Assembly (NCBI GenBank): GCA_937952305.1
Contig: CALFZO010000006.1
Location: 62,001 to 126,000, forward strand
DNA: 64,000 bases
Reading direction: 5' to 3'
From: an uncultured Anaerolineales bacterium
Lineage (GTDB): Bacteria; Chloroflexota; Anaerolineae; Anaerolineales; UBA6663
How positions within the stretch are numbered: the stretch's first letter is position 1; each line of letters opens with the position of its first letter. The translations under genes and the position numbers were made by a program. This document shows, piece after piece, positions 43,715-52,850 of the stretch. The notes beneath the pieces were generated by a model. That model worked only from the letters and a program-made list of their open reading frames with translations. It was not told where the DNA came from and did not search any database.

Positions 43715-46700
43715 CTAATAGGCCTCGACTTCCAGGCTGCTGTGCTTGAACTCGACCGGCAGTTCCACGCACAGGCGCGCGCCCTCGCCCGGCAGGCCGC
43801 GGCTCTCGGCCCACAAACGGCCGCCATGCAGCTCAATCAGGCGCCGGCTGATGGGCAGACCCAGGCCGGTGCCACCCACCTTGCGCGTGGTGGAAGTGTC
43901 CACCTGGCTGAAAGCCTCGAAGATGGTCTCCAGTTTCTCGGCCGGGATGCCCATGCCCGTGTCGCTGACCGTGATCAGCAGCCGGTCCTGGTGGCGCTCG
44001 GCGGCGATGGTGACGCCGCCCGTCTCGGTGAACTTGACGGCGTTGCCCACCAGATTGATCAGCACCTGGCGCAGGCGGATATGGTCGGCCTCCAGGTACA
44101 GGGCCTCGTCCGGCGGCAGCTGCGTGCGCAGCGCCAGCCGCTTCTCGCGGGCCAGCGAACCGGTAATGTCGATCACCTCGGCCACCACATCGGCCAGGTC
44201 CAGGCGCTCCGGGCTGATAGACATGCGGCCGGCTTCAATCTTGGCCATATCCAGGATGTCGTTGATCAGATTGAGCAGGTGCTGGCCGTTCTTCTGGACC
44301 ACCTTCAGGTCGTTGTCCATGCGGTCCGTCAGCGGGCCGTCCAGGCCTTCCAGGATGACGTCGGTGAAGCCCAGGATCGAGTTGAGCGGCGTGCGCAACT
44401 CATGGCTCATGTTGGCCAGGAACGACGACTTGAGCTGGTCCAGCTCCTGCAGCCGCGCGACGGTGGCCGCCTGCTCGGCATACAGGTTGGCGTTCTGCAG
44501 GGCGATGGCCACCTGAGCGGCCAGCGTGCCCTGGATGCGCGCGTCCTCTTCACTGAAACGCCCGGGCTGATCGGACTGCACGTCGAAGACGCCCAGCAGC
44601 CGTTCGCCCACCAGCATCGGCAGAGCCATCTCCGACCGGGCCTGCGGCAACAACGGGTGCGACTGCCAGCGCTCGAGGGCCGCCAGGTCGGCGACCAACA
44701 TCGGCTGGCGCGTGCGCGCGGCGCGGGCCACCACGGATTGCTCCAACAACACCGGCAAGAGCCGCTCCTCGGCCACCAGCTGCCGGCCCACGTCGCCGGA
44801 GCCGGCCGCCAGCTGCAGCGTCTCACTGATGTCGTCGTACAGGAAGATCTGGGCATGGTACAGGCCGAACCGCTGGCGGGTCAGGTCCGCCACTTCCTGC
44901 AGCAGCTGCCGGCCTTCCAGGAGCGTAGACGCCACCGTGGTCACCTGCACCACGGTCTCAAGCTGGGCGGCCAGGTGCTCCTGCTTGGACAGGCTCTGCA
45001 GCGTCTGTTCGTTCAGGCGCAGGTTCTCCAAGTGCGCGCTCAGGCGCTCGGCCACGGCGGCCACAATCGCCTGAGCCTCGGCTTCGGCCAGCGCGGGCTC
45101 GGCCACGCTGAGCTGCCCGACCGGCTCGCCCTGCACCAGCAGCCGCTCCGCCAGGCCGGCCTCGGCGACCGTGGCTGGCGCGGCCACCGGCTGGAGCGGC
45201 ACCACCTCGGCCAGGTCGAACTGATAGGCGTAGTCCTGGCTGGGGCGCGCCAGCAAATAGTCGCGCCAGCCGTCCTGTGTCAGGCGCCGCGTCAGGGCGT
45301 TCAGCTCAGTCAGGGCCTGCTCGGAGCGCTCAAAGGAACGAGCGTTCTGCAGGGCGACGGCGATCTGGACGGCCAGGGTCATCTGAATGTTGGCGTCTTC
45401 ACCACTGAAGCGGCCGATGGCGTCAGATTGCACGTCCAGCACACCCAGCACCTGGTCGGCCACCAGCAGCGGCGCCGCCAGCTCAGAGCGGGTCAGGGGC
45501 AGGAGCGGGTGCGGCAGGAAGTGCGGGTCCTGGCTGACGTCGTTGACGACCACCACCCGGCGCTCGCGAGCGGCCTGGGCCACCAGCGACTGCTGGCGGC
45601 TGAGCGGGAGGCGGCGGCCTTCGGCCACCATCTGGCGGCCGATCTCGCCGGCGCCGGCCTGCAACACCAGCGTGTCACCCTCGGCATTGAAAAGGTACAG
45701 GTGGGCATGGTAGAGGCCAAAACGCTCCTTGGCCAGGTCCACCACGGTCTGAAGCATCACGGCCTGCTCGCGCAGCGTCGCCACCGCGACGCCCACTTGC
45801 GCCACCGTGGCGAGCTCGGCGGCGCGCCGGCGTGACTGCTCCAGCAGGCGCGCGTTCTCGATCTCGGTGCCAATGTTGGCGGCGATGGTCGTCAGCAGAC
45901 GGACATCTTCAGGCGTAAAGCGCCCGGCTTGCTGCGATTGGACGTTGATCACACCGATGACGTCCGCGCCGACGTTGATGGGGACGCCCAGCCAGGATTT
46001 GGCCAGATCTCCGTCGCCCACCAGCTTCGCGCCCAGAGCCTGCGCCTGGGCCGCATCGAAATCCGCCAGCAGCAACGGCTGGCGCGAGCGCAGGATCCGC
46101 TCGGTGAGGCCGCCGGCCAGAGTCATGGCCGGGACCGGCTGAGGCTGGCCGCGCTCCAAGCTGAACGGGAATTGCAGGATGTTGGTCTGCGGGTCGTACA
46201 GTGTAATGAAGCCCGTATCGACCTCGAAGACCTCACAGACCCGATGACCGACCTGGGTGAGCACTGTCTGCAGATCGGCCTGAGACGCCAACAACCGGCC
46301 CAGGTCATTCAGCAACTCCAGTTCGGCGGTATGCTCGGCGGCGTGCTGTTCGGCCTCCTTGCGGGCGGTGATATCCTGCTTGGTGGCCACGAACCAGGCG
46401 ATTTCGCCGCGCTCGTTGCGCAGCGGCGTGATCGTCTGCGCCTCCACGAACAGGCTGCCATCCTTGCGCCGGTTGACCACCTCGCCGCGCCAAACCTCGC
46501 CGGCCAGGACTGTCTCCCACATCGTCTTATAGAAGGCGGCGTCATGCCGGCCGGACTTAAGGAGGCTGGTGTGCTGGTTGACGGCCTCGGCCAGCGTGTA
46601 GCCGGTCATCGCGGTGAAAGCCGGGTTGACCCACTGGATGAAGCCCGTGTTATCGGTGATGACGATACCGTCCGGGGCGGCTTCCAGGGCGACCGTCTGC

Positions 46701-48442
46701 AGCTTGAGCCGCTCCTGGACCTCCTGGCGCTCGGTGATGTCCTGGTTGGCGCCGATAGTGCGGACGGTGCGGCCCTGGGCGTCTTTCTCAATGCGGAAGC
46801 GGACGGCGATGTAGCCCGGGGTGTCATCGGCGCGGCGGATGCGATGCTCCACCTGACTGCGGAAGTTCGGGTCAGTCGTCGTCAGCGCCTTTTCGATCTC
46901 GCGCCCCACGAGCGGAGCATCGTCCGGGTGGACGAAGCGCTCCACGTATTGGGCCGACGACATCGTGTAGCCGCCCTCGCGTTCGGCCGTCGTCCGCAGC
47001 AGCGCGTAGAACTGGTCGTTAAAAGTGAATTGGTCCTGCGGGACATCGTACTCCCAGTTCGCCAGCTGCGCGATCCGCAGCGCCTCCGCCAAGCGCGCCT
47101 GGCTGGCGTGCAGGGCGGCCTCGGCTGCTTTGCGCGCCGTGATGTCGCGATGGATCGCCATGAAGCCAACGATCCGGCCGTCCCCATCGATGATGGGCGT
47201 GTTGCTGCCCTCAATCGGGACCAAGCGCCCATCCTTGGCTTTGTTGATGATTTCGCCCGCCACCACCTGCTTGTTTAGCAGGGCGTGCCAGAAATGCACG
47301 TACTGCTCGGGCGGGATCACGCCCGACTTCAGGAGGCGCGGCGTCTGCCCCACAGCTTCGTCGCGGCGGTAGCCATACACCTTCTCGAAGGCCGGGTTGA
47401 CGTACTGGATGACCCCCTGGACGTCGGTCATGAAGGCCGCATCCGTGGAATGCTCCAGCGCATAGCGGAACTTCAGCAGGTCGTTCTCCACCTGCTTGCG
47501 GGCCGTGATATTGCGGAAGATCGACTGCGTGGCGATCACCTGGCCGGATTGCCAGCGCGGCGTGGAGTTGCCCTCCATGATCACGGGCTGGCCGGCAGCG
47601 GTGATGAACACGACCTCTACGCCGCTCAACGCCTCGCCAGCCAGGAGCCGGGCAAAAAGCGCCTGGCAGTGTGTGACCGAATCCGGGTGCATCACCTCAA
47701 ACATCGTCTTGCGCGCCATGGCCTCGGCGGTGTAGCCGAGAGTTTCCAGCCAGACCGTGTTATAGAACAAGAACCGGCCGTCTGCGCCAACGCTGATCAC
47801 GGCGTCATGGCTTGACTCGACCAGCGACCGGTAGCGGGCCTCGCTGTCACGCAGGGCCTCCTCCGCCTGGCGGCGGTCGGTGATGTCATGGCCGCTGATG
47901 TACAGCGAGCCATCCGCCGCCGCTTGGACGATCCAGGAGATCCAACGGTCACTGCCGTTCTGACAGCGGAAGCGGTTGGCGATGCGGACCGCCGTCGCGC
48001 CCTGCCGCAGCTTATCCAACTCGGCGGTGGTGGTCGGGCGGTCACCCGCATGCACGAGATCCAGGAACGGCGTCCGCAGCAGCTCCTTGACGCTCCAGCC
48101 CAAGACCCGTTCGAAGGCCGGGTTCACCCGCGCGAACAGGCCCGGCGCGGACACGATCCCGAGCAGGTCCTGAGACAACTCAAAGAAGCGATCCACCTCC
48201 GACGGTCCACCGCCCAGCAGGCCAGTGACTTTGCGCGCCAGCGGCGGCTGACCGGCACCAGCCTCCCGGGCGCTGCCGTTGACGGCGGCCGGCGCCGCGC
48301 CATTGGCCGCGGCAACCTCCACCGACCGCGGAGCGGGCTCAGACGGAGCAGGCGCCGGCGGCGCGGGAGCCGGATCCGGCTTGACCGGCGCGGCTTCCGA
48401 GAAGAGCGACTCAAGCCGCTTCGAGTACAGGTCTTTGGGCAT
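43715..48442 (-). CDS. giant cytoplasmic PAS/GAF histidine kinase
   Basis: A 1575-residue kinase without membrane spans. A Pro/Ala-rich head (~1-70) is followed by five PAS domains (~78-690), a GAF (~700-860), a second GAF (~870-1030), a short GAF-like module beginning RRLTQDGW (~1040-1130), a third GAF (~1150-1290), then HisKA with phospho-His in MSHELRTPLN and HATPase_c with NLVGNAVKF, DTGMGIP and GGTGLGL. The kinase core is intact. The FGLYHAHLYLF-type GAFs are close relatives of those in the neighbouring sensors. The gene overlaps the ParA gene by 32 bases. Probable phospho-targets are the receiver fusion and lone receiver downstream. Confidence 0.94.
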   Translation of the reverse strand: MPKDLYSKRLESLFSEAAPVKPDPAPAPPAPAPSEPAPRSVEVAAANGAAPAAVNGSAREAGAGQPPLARKVTGLLGGGPSEVDRFFELSQDLLGIVSAPGLFARVNPAFERVLGWSVKELLRTPFLDLVHAGDRPTTTAELDKLRQGATAVRIANRFRCQNGSDRWISWIVQAAADGSLYISGHDITDRRQAEEALRDSEARYRSLVESSHDAVISVGADGRFLFYNTVWLETLGYTAEAMARKTMFEVMHPDSVTHCQALFARLLAGEALSGVEVVFITAAGQPVIMEGNSTPRWQSGQVIATQSIFRNITARKQVENDLLKFRYALEHSTDAAFMTDVQGVIQYVNPAFEKVYGYRRDEAVGQTPRLLKSGVIPPEQYVHFWHALLNKQVVAGEIINKAKDGRLVPIEGSNTPIIDGDGRIVGFMAIHRDITARKAAEAALHASQARLAEALRIAQLANWEYDVPQDQFTFNDQFYALLRTTAEREGGYTMSSAQYVERFVHPDDAPLVGREIEKALTTTDPNFRSQVEHRIRRADDTPGYIAVRFRIEKDAQGRTVRTIGANQDITERQEVQERLKLQTVALEAAPDGIVITDNTGFIQWVNPAFTAMTGYTLAEAVNQHTSLLKSGRHDAAFYKTMWETVLAGEVWRGEVVNRRKDGSLFVEAQTITPLRNERGEIAWFVATKQDITARKEAEQHAAEHTAELELLNDLGRLLASQADLQTVLTQVGHRVCEVFEVDTGFITLYDPQTNILQFPFSLERGQPQPVPAMTLAGGLTERILRSRQPLLLADFDAAQAQALGAKLVGDGDLAKSWLGVPINVGADVIGVINVQSQQAGRFTPEDVRLLTTIAANIGTEIENARLLEQSRRRAAELATVAQVGVAVATLREQAVMLQTVVDLAKERFGLYHAHLYLFNAEGDTLVLQAGAGEIGRQMVAEGRRLPLSRQQSLVAQAARERRVVVVNDVSQDPHFLPHPLLPLTRSELAAPLLVADQVLGVLDVQSDAIGRFSGEDANIQMTLAVQIAVALQNARSFERSEQALTELNALTRRLTQDGWRDYLLARPSQDYAYQFDLAEVVPLQPVAAPATVAEAGLAERLLVQGEPVGQLSVAEPALAEAEAQAIVAAVAERLSAHLENLRLNEQTLQSLSKQEHLAAQLETVVQVTTVASTLLEGRQLLQEVADLTRQRFGLYHAQIFLYDDISETLQLAAGSGDVGRQLVAEERLLPVLLEQSVVARAARTRQPMLVADLAALERWQSHPLLPQARSEMALPMLVGERLLGVFDVQSDQPGRFSEEDARIQGTLAAQVAIALQNANLYAEQAATVARLQELDQLKSSFLANMSHELRTPLNSILGFTDVILEGLDGPLTDRMDNDLKVVQKNGQHLLNLINDILDMAKIEAGRMSISPERLDLADVVAEVIDITGSLAREKRLALRTQLPPDEALYLEADHIRLRQVLINLVGNAVKFTETGGVTIAAERHQDRLLITVSDTGMGIPAEKLETIFEAFSQVDTSTTRKVGGTGLGLPISRRLIELHGGRLWAESRGLPGEGARLCVELPVEFKHSSLEVEAY

Positions 48443-49196
48443 ACGTGAGCAACTCCTCGGCCAGTTGCCGGTATTGCTGGGCGGCCCGGCTGCTGTGCGC
48501 GTGCACGGTGATGGGGCGGCCCGCCAGCTGGCTCTCGCGCAGCTTGGAGTCGACGCCGATCACGGTTTGGAACAGCGCGGGCGCAAAATGCTGCTGCAAG
48601 TGCGCCAGCACACGGCCGTGCAGAAGGCCGCGGCCGTCAAACAGGGTGACCAGGATGCGATAGGCCAGTTCTGGGTTGGTCCGTCCGCGGACCAGGCGGA
48701 TCAGCTCCAGGCTGTTATTCAACACCTGGACGGAGAAATACTCGCACTGGGTGGGGATGAGTGCCAGGTCGGCGGCCGTCAGCGCCGTGATCGTCAGCGG
48801 CCCCACCAGCGGCGGGCAATCCAACAGCACAAACGCGTAGCGCTGCAGTTCAGGCCGGGCCAGGCTGTCGCGCAGCAACGGCTCATACTTCTCGCGCAGG
48901 TGCAGCCAGCGCGGGAGCGTCAGCATGTCGGCGTTCGACGGCACCAGGTCCAGGCCGGACACATCGGTGGGGCGGCTGACGGTGACAAGGCGGTCGTTGC
49001 CGAGCAGCACGTCGGCGACGGAGCCGCGCATGCGGGCCGGATCACAGCCTAGCCCGCTGGTGAGGTTGCCCTGCGGGTCCAGGTCGATCAACAGCGTCGC
49101 CTGCCCGCGCTCAGCCAGGCTGGCCGCCAGGGACAGGGCCGTGGTGGTCTTGGCGACGCCGCCTTTTTGGTGCCACAGGGCGATGACGTACGGCAT
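48411..49196 (-). CDS. ParA-family ATPase
   Basis: A 261-residue ParA/Soj-type ATPase. The deviant Walker A reads KGGVAKTTT, with the first Lys as signature; the A' box is LLIDLDPQGN and Walker B LLDCPP. No N-terminal DNA-binding helix-turn-helix is present and no ParB follows, so it is an orphan ParA, as used to position chemosensory arrays or other large complexes. It overlaps the start of the giant kinase gene by 32 bases and starts 18 bases after a sensor gene, all on one strand. A role in placing the sensor complex in the cell is inference. Confidence 0.92.
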   Translation of the reverse strand: MPYVIALWHQKGGVAKTTTALSLAASLAERGQATLLIDLDPQGNLTSGLGCDPARMRGSVADVLLGNDRLVTVSRPTDVSGLDLVPSNADMLTLPRWLHLREKYEPLLRDSLARPELQRYAFVLLDCPPLVGPLTITALTAADLALIPTQCEYFSVQVLNNSLELIRLVRGRTNPELAYRILVTLFDGRGLLHGRVLAHLQQHFAPALFQTVIGVDSKLRESQLAGRPITVHAHSSRAAQQYRQLAEELLTYAQRPVLEAA

Positions 49197-49214
49197 CAGC
49201 TTGCTCCAGAGCGC

Positions 49215-52200
49215 TCAGGCCGTCTCGCGGCCGGGGTGGCCATTGCCCGGCGCCGGCTGGCTCGCGCTGACCAGCGCGCCCTCCAGGGTCAAGGCAACGC
49301 TGGCCCGGCGCGCCTTGAGGGCCACGCCCAGCTCCTGCACGGCGGCTTGCAGCGCGCCTTGGACCGTCACGGTGCCCTGGATCTTCTGGCTGATGGCGTT
49401 GATGACGGCCTCACGATCGGCACGCTGCTGGGTCTGGTCGAAGAGCAGCCGGTTATTGACGACCACGGCCGCCTGGTCGGTGAGAGCTTCATACAGGCGG
49501 CGATCGCCTTCGGTGAACGTGCGGGCAGCCGGCCAGCTGATGATCAGGTTGCCAATCCAGCGCTGATCGATCACCAGCGGCAGCACGGCCACCGCCTGCG
49601 CGCCCAGGTCGGCGCAGAAGCGGCGGCTGGCGCCGTCCAGGTAAGGGGCCGAACTGACTTCGCCGATCAACAGCACCTGCCCGGCTGAATGCCGGTCGCC
49701 GCGGGCCACCGGCAGATCAACCACAGAGCGCCGCGTACCGACGCCGCCCGCTGTCCCCTGGCCCCATTCCGCGGCCAGAGTGAGCGTCGTCGGTGTCCCG
49801 GCGAGCCTATCTTCCACCAGCCACAACTGCGCGCTGTGGGCGCCGCTCTCGCGCGCCGGCCGGGCGACGGCCTGCAGCACGGTGTCCAGGTCGGTGGCAT
49901 TCGACACCTGGGCGCTGATCGCATACAGCGCTTCGGTCTGAGCCAGGGCCAACTGGGTCTGCTCGGCCAGCCGCAAGTTCTCGACGTGCGCGCTCAGACC
50001 CTGCGCCACGGCTTCCAGAATGGCGGCCACCTCGGCCTGTTCGCCGGTCTCCGCAGCGTTGGCCACCAGCTGTCCGATGACCTCGCCATGCATGACCAGG
50101 GGCTGGACGATCGCCGGCCCAGCCGCCTCGGCCGCGGGTGCGGCTTCGGCATAGACCGACACCAGCCGTTCGCCCGCCTGCTGATCGACGTAGCCCTGCC
50201 AGCCCTCGCGGGTCAGCCGGCGGGTGAGCGTGTCCAACTCCTTGAGGGCCCGTTCCGAGCGCTCCAGGGCGCGCGCGCTCTCCAGGTTGGCCGCAACCTG
50301 CGCGGCAAAAAGCAGCGCAACGCGCTCGTCGCCGTCGGTGAAGCGGCGGCCCGGGTGCGAGTAAGTGATTGCCAGCACGCCGATGGGCTGACGGCGCCAC
50401 ATCAAAGGCACAGCCAGGGCGGCATGGAAGGGCACATTGGGCAAGCGGCGGCCCGACCAGGCCTGGTAGTCATTCACGCGCAACGGCTGGCTGTCCGCAA
50501 AGACCCGGCCCGACAGACCCTCGCCCAGTTTCAACCGGTTGCCGACCAGGGCCGGCGTCTGGACGTTAGCTTTCAGCTCCAGTTCGCCTGACCCCACCGG
50601 CAACCACAAGCCGGCGTCGTCCACGCCTAACAGACGCACCGCATTCTGAACGATGACGTTCAAATGGCCAGCCAGGTCGGCCTGCGGGTCCGCCATCTCG
50701 GCCGTGGTCTGGATCAGCGCCGCCAACTGCTGGTTGTTGACCTGCTCAACCTGCCGCTGGCGAGCATTGCTGAGCGCGACGCCGATTTGAGCCGCCAGGA
50801 TGGTCTGGATGCGCACGTCTTCCGGCGTGAAGTGGCCCACCCGGTCCGACTGGACGTCCAGCACGCCCAGGACGGCCTCGCCCGACAGCAGCGGCACGGC
50901 CAACTCCGAGCGGGTCTCCGGCAGCAGCGGATGCGGCAGGAAATCCGGCTCTTGCCGGACGTCGTTAGCGATGACACCCTGCCGGGTGCGCGCCGCGCGG
51001 GCCACCAACGACTGCTCGCGATTAAGCGGGATGCTGCGCTTCTGGGCCACCATCTGGTGACCGGCCTCGCCGGCGCCGGCGGCCAGCACCAGAGTGTCGC
51101 CGGCGTCGTTCAGGAGATAGATATGGGCATGGTAGAGGCCGAAGCTCGGTTTGATCAGGTCGACGACGGCCCGAAGCATCTCAGCCGGTTCCGCAATAGT
51201 GGCAATCGAGGTCGCCAAATGGGCGACTGTCTCCAACTCAACGGCGCGCCGGGTCAGGATCTCGGCCGATTGCCGGGCCGTGGTCACGTCTTGGATGGCG
51301 CCCGTGATCCGCGCCGCCTGGCCCGCGGCATCCCGGAACACCTCCAAGGACAGCAGGCACTGGCGCACATCGCCGGAGGCATGCAGGAAGCGCGCTTCCA
51401 GCCCAAACTCGTCGGCGCTGCCGGCCTCGATGCGGCTCTGGATCTCAGCCAACAGACGGGCACCGTCGTCAGGATGGACATAGCGCGCGACCGCAGTCGT
51501 AATCGGCACAGCCTCCAGAACGGGCACCGGCTGGCCGAGCAGTTCATAGAACACCTCGTCCAAGACCACCGTCTGCGTCGCCAAATCCAACTCGAAACTA
51601 GTCAGGCCGGCCAGGCGGGAGGCTTCCCGCAACTGGAGCACCAAATCCTGCGTGTGGGCCTGCGCGGTCTCCAAGGCGTGCGTGCGTTCGGCCACGCGCG
51701 CTTCCAGAGCACCGATATCCGCGCCAATCTGGGCAGTCATGCTGTTGAAGGCCTGGGCCAGCCGCGCCACCTCGTCACGGCCGGGAACAATGACGGTGCG
51801 GCTCAGATCGCCGCCTGCTGCGGCCGTGGCCGCTTCAGTCAGGGCACTGAGCGGGCGCAGCGTGCGGGTGGCAATCACGGTTACCCCCAGGCCGCCGATC
51901 GCCAGCACGCCCAGCATGACCAGCGTCGACAGCAGCCACTGGCTGTTGCGGACTTGCAGGCGGGCTGTGCGATCCACGATGATCTCCGCCACACCGATAG
52001 GGGCGCCGGAGTAATCGCGCAGCGGGACCGCCAACGTGGCGAATTCGCGCGTCTGGGCGCTGAGCCGCGTGATCGGCGTCGCGCCGCCAAGCGCCTGGGC
52101 ATAAATCGCCGGCGAGGCATACACCGGCGCGGGCAGGGTCGTCGCCTGAAGCAATAGGTCCGGCGTAGGTCCAGCGGACCCGCTCGCCGCAGCCTCGAAC

Positions 52201-52823
52201 GTGGCGATCTCGGCTGGACCGCGGCTGAGCAGGATTTGCCAGTCGACGCCGAACTGCTCCTTGAGCGCCTGCAAGAGGGCTTGATCCACGTCCAGGCCGA
52301 ATTCGACCGTGCCGAGGTGCTGACCGGCATAACGCACCGGCACCACGCCGCGCATCCCCAGGCCGCCGCGGCCGATCTCCAGGCCGCTCACCGGCCGTTG
52401 TTCAGCATTAGCGGCCACCACGGTGAAACGGAAGCTGGACAGATCGTCCCCATAGCGATCAAGCTGGTGGAGACGCAGGAACGAGGTCGCCGGCGGCACA
52501 TGGAACTGGAACTGCGGCACGGAAAACTCGGCGTCAAGCTGAGCATAAGCGGATTGGGTCAGCGCCACCAACCGGTCGCGGTCGCCGGCGGCGAAGGCGG
52601 CCTGCACTTCGGGATCGTTGGCCACCTGGGTGGCCAGGGCCAGGGCGAGGTTTTCCAGCGACTTCAGGCGGGCGGACAACACTTGCTCCAGGCGGCGGAG
52701 GTCATCGGCTTCTTGCTGGTCCTGACGGTAGGTCGTCGCGACCAGGTTAACCGAGATCAGGCCCAGCATCACCAGCGCAAAGAAGCCGAGGGCAGGGATG
52801 AGGAGTTTCCGGGCTACCGTCAT
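49215..52823 (-). CDS. Cache-HAMP-PAS-GAF sensor lacking a kinase domain (1)
   Basis: A 1202-residue membrane sensor. One span (~9-31), a large extracellular double-Cache-like region (~35-300), a second span (~315-335), HAMP (~335-390), a coiled coil, a PAS (~400-510), two GAFs (~535-860), a short RRLTREGW module (~875-965), a third GAF (~985-1140) and a C-terminal tail (ADREAVINAISQKIQ...). No HisKA, HATPase, GGDEF, EAL or MCP output is present. Signals must therefore pass by contact with a partner protein. It is in one operon with two kinases, ParA and three related sensors. Confidence 0.88.
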   Translation of the reverse strand: MTVARKLLIPALGFFALVMLGLISVNLVATTYRQDQQEADDLRRLEQVLSARLKSLENLALALATQVANDPEVQAAFAAGDRDRLVALTQSAYAQLDAEFSVPQFQFHVPPATSFLRLHQLDRYGDDLSSFRFTVVAANAEQRPVSGLEIGRGGLGMRGVVPVRYAGQHLGTVEFGLDVDQALLQALKEQFGVDWQILLSRGPAEIATFEAAASGSAGPTPDLLLQATTLPAPVYASPAIYAQALGGATPITRLSAQTREFATLAVPLRDYSGAPIGVAEIIVDRTARLQVRNSQWLLSTLVMLGVLAIGGLGVTVIATRTLRPLSALTEAATAAAGGDLSRTVIVPGRDEVARLAQAFNSMTAQIGADIGALEARVAERTHALETAQAHTQDLVLQLREASRLAGLTSFELDLATQTVVLDEVFYELLGQPVPVLEAVPITTAVARYVHPDDGARLLAEIQSRIEAGSADEFGLEARFLHASGDVRQCLLSLEVFRDAAGQAARITGAIQDVTTARQSAEILTRRAVELETVAHLATSIATIAEPAEMLRAVVDLIKPSFGLYHAHIYLLNDAGDTLVLAAGAGEAGHQMVAQKRSIPLNREQSLVARAARTRQGVIANDVRQEPDFLPHPLLPETRSELAVPLLSGEAVLGVLDVQSDRVGHFTPEDVRIQTILAAQIGVALSNARQRQVEQVNNQQLAALIQTTAEMADPQADLAGHLNVIVQNAVRLLGVDDAGLWLPVGSGELELKANVQTPALVGNRLKLGEGLSGRVFADSQPLRVNDYQAWSGRRLPNVPFHAALAVPLMWRRQPIGVLAITYSHPGRRFTDGDERVALLFAAQVAANLESARALERSERALKELDTLTRRLTREGWQGYVDQQAGERLVSVYAEAAPAAEAAGPAIVQPLVMHGEVIGQLVANAAETGEQAEVAAILEAVAQGLSAHVENLRLAEQTQLALAQTEALYAISAQVSNATDLDTVLQAVARPARESGAHSAQLWLVEDRLAGTPTTLTLAAEWGQGTAGGVGTRRSVVDLPVARGDRHSAGQVLLIGEVSSAPYLDGASRRFCADLGAQAVAVLPLVIDQRWIGNLIISWPAARTFTEGDRRLYEALTDQAAVVVNNRLLFDQTQQRADREAVINAISQKIQGTVTVQGALQAAVQELGVALKARRASVALTLEGALVSASQPAPGNGHPGRETA

Positions 52824-52850
52824 GGGGCATCTCCGCTCTAGGTACCGGGC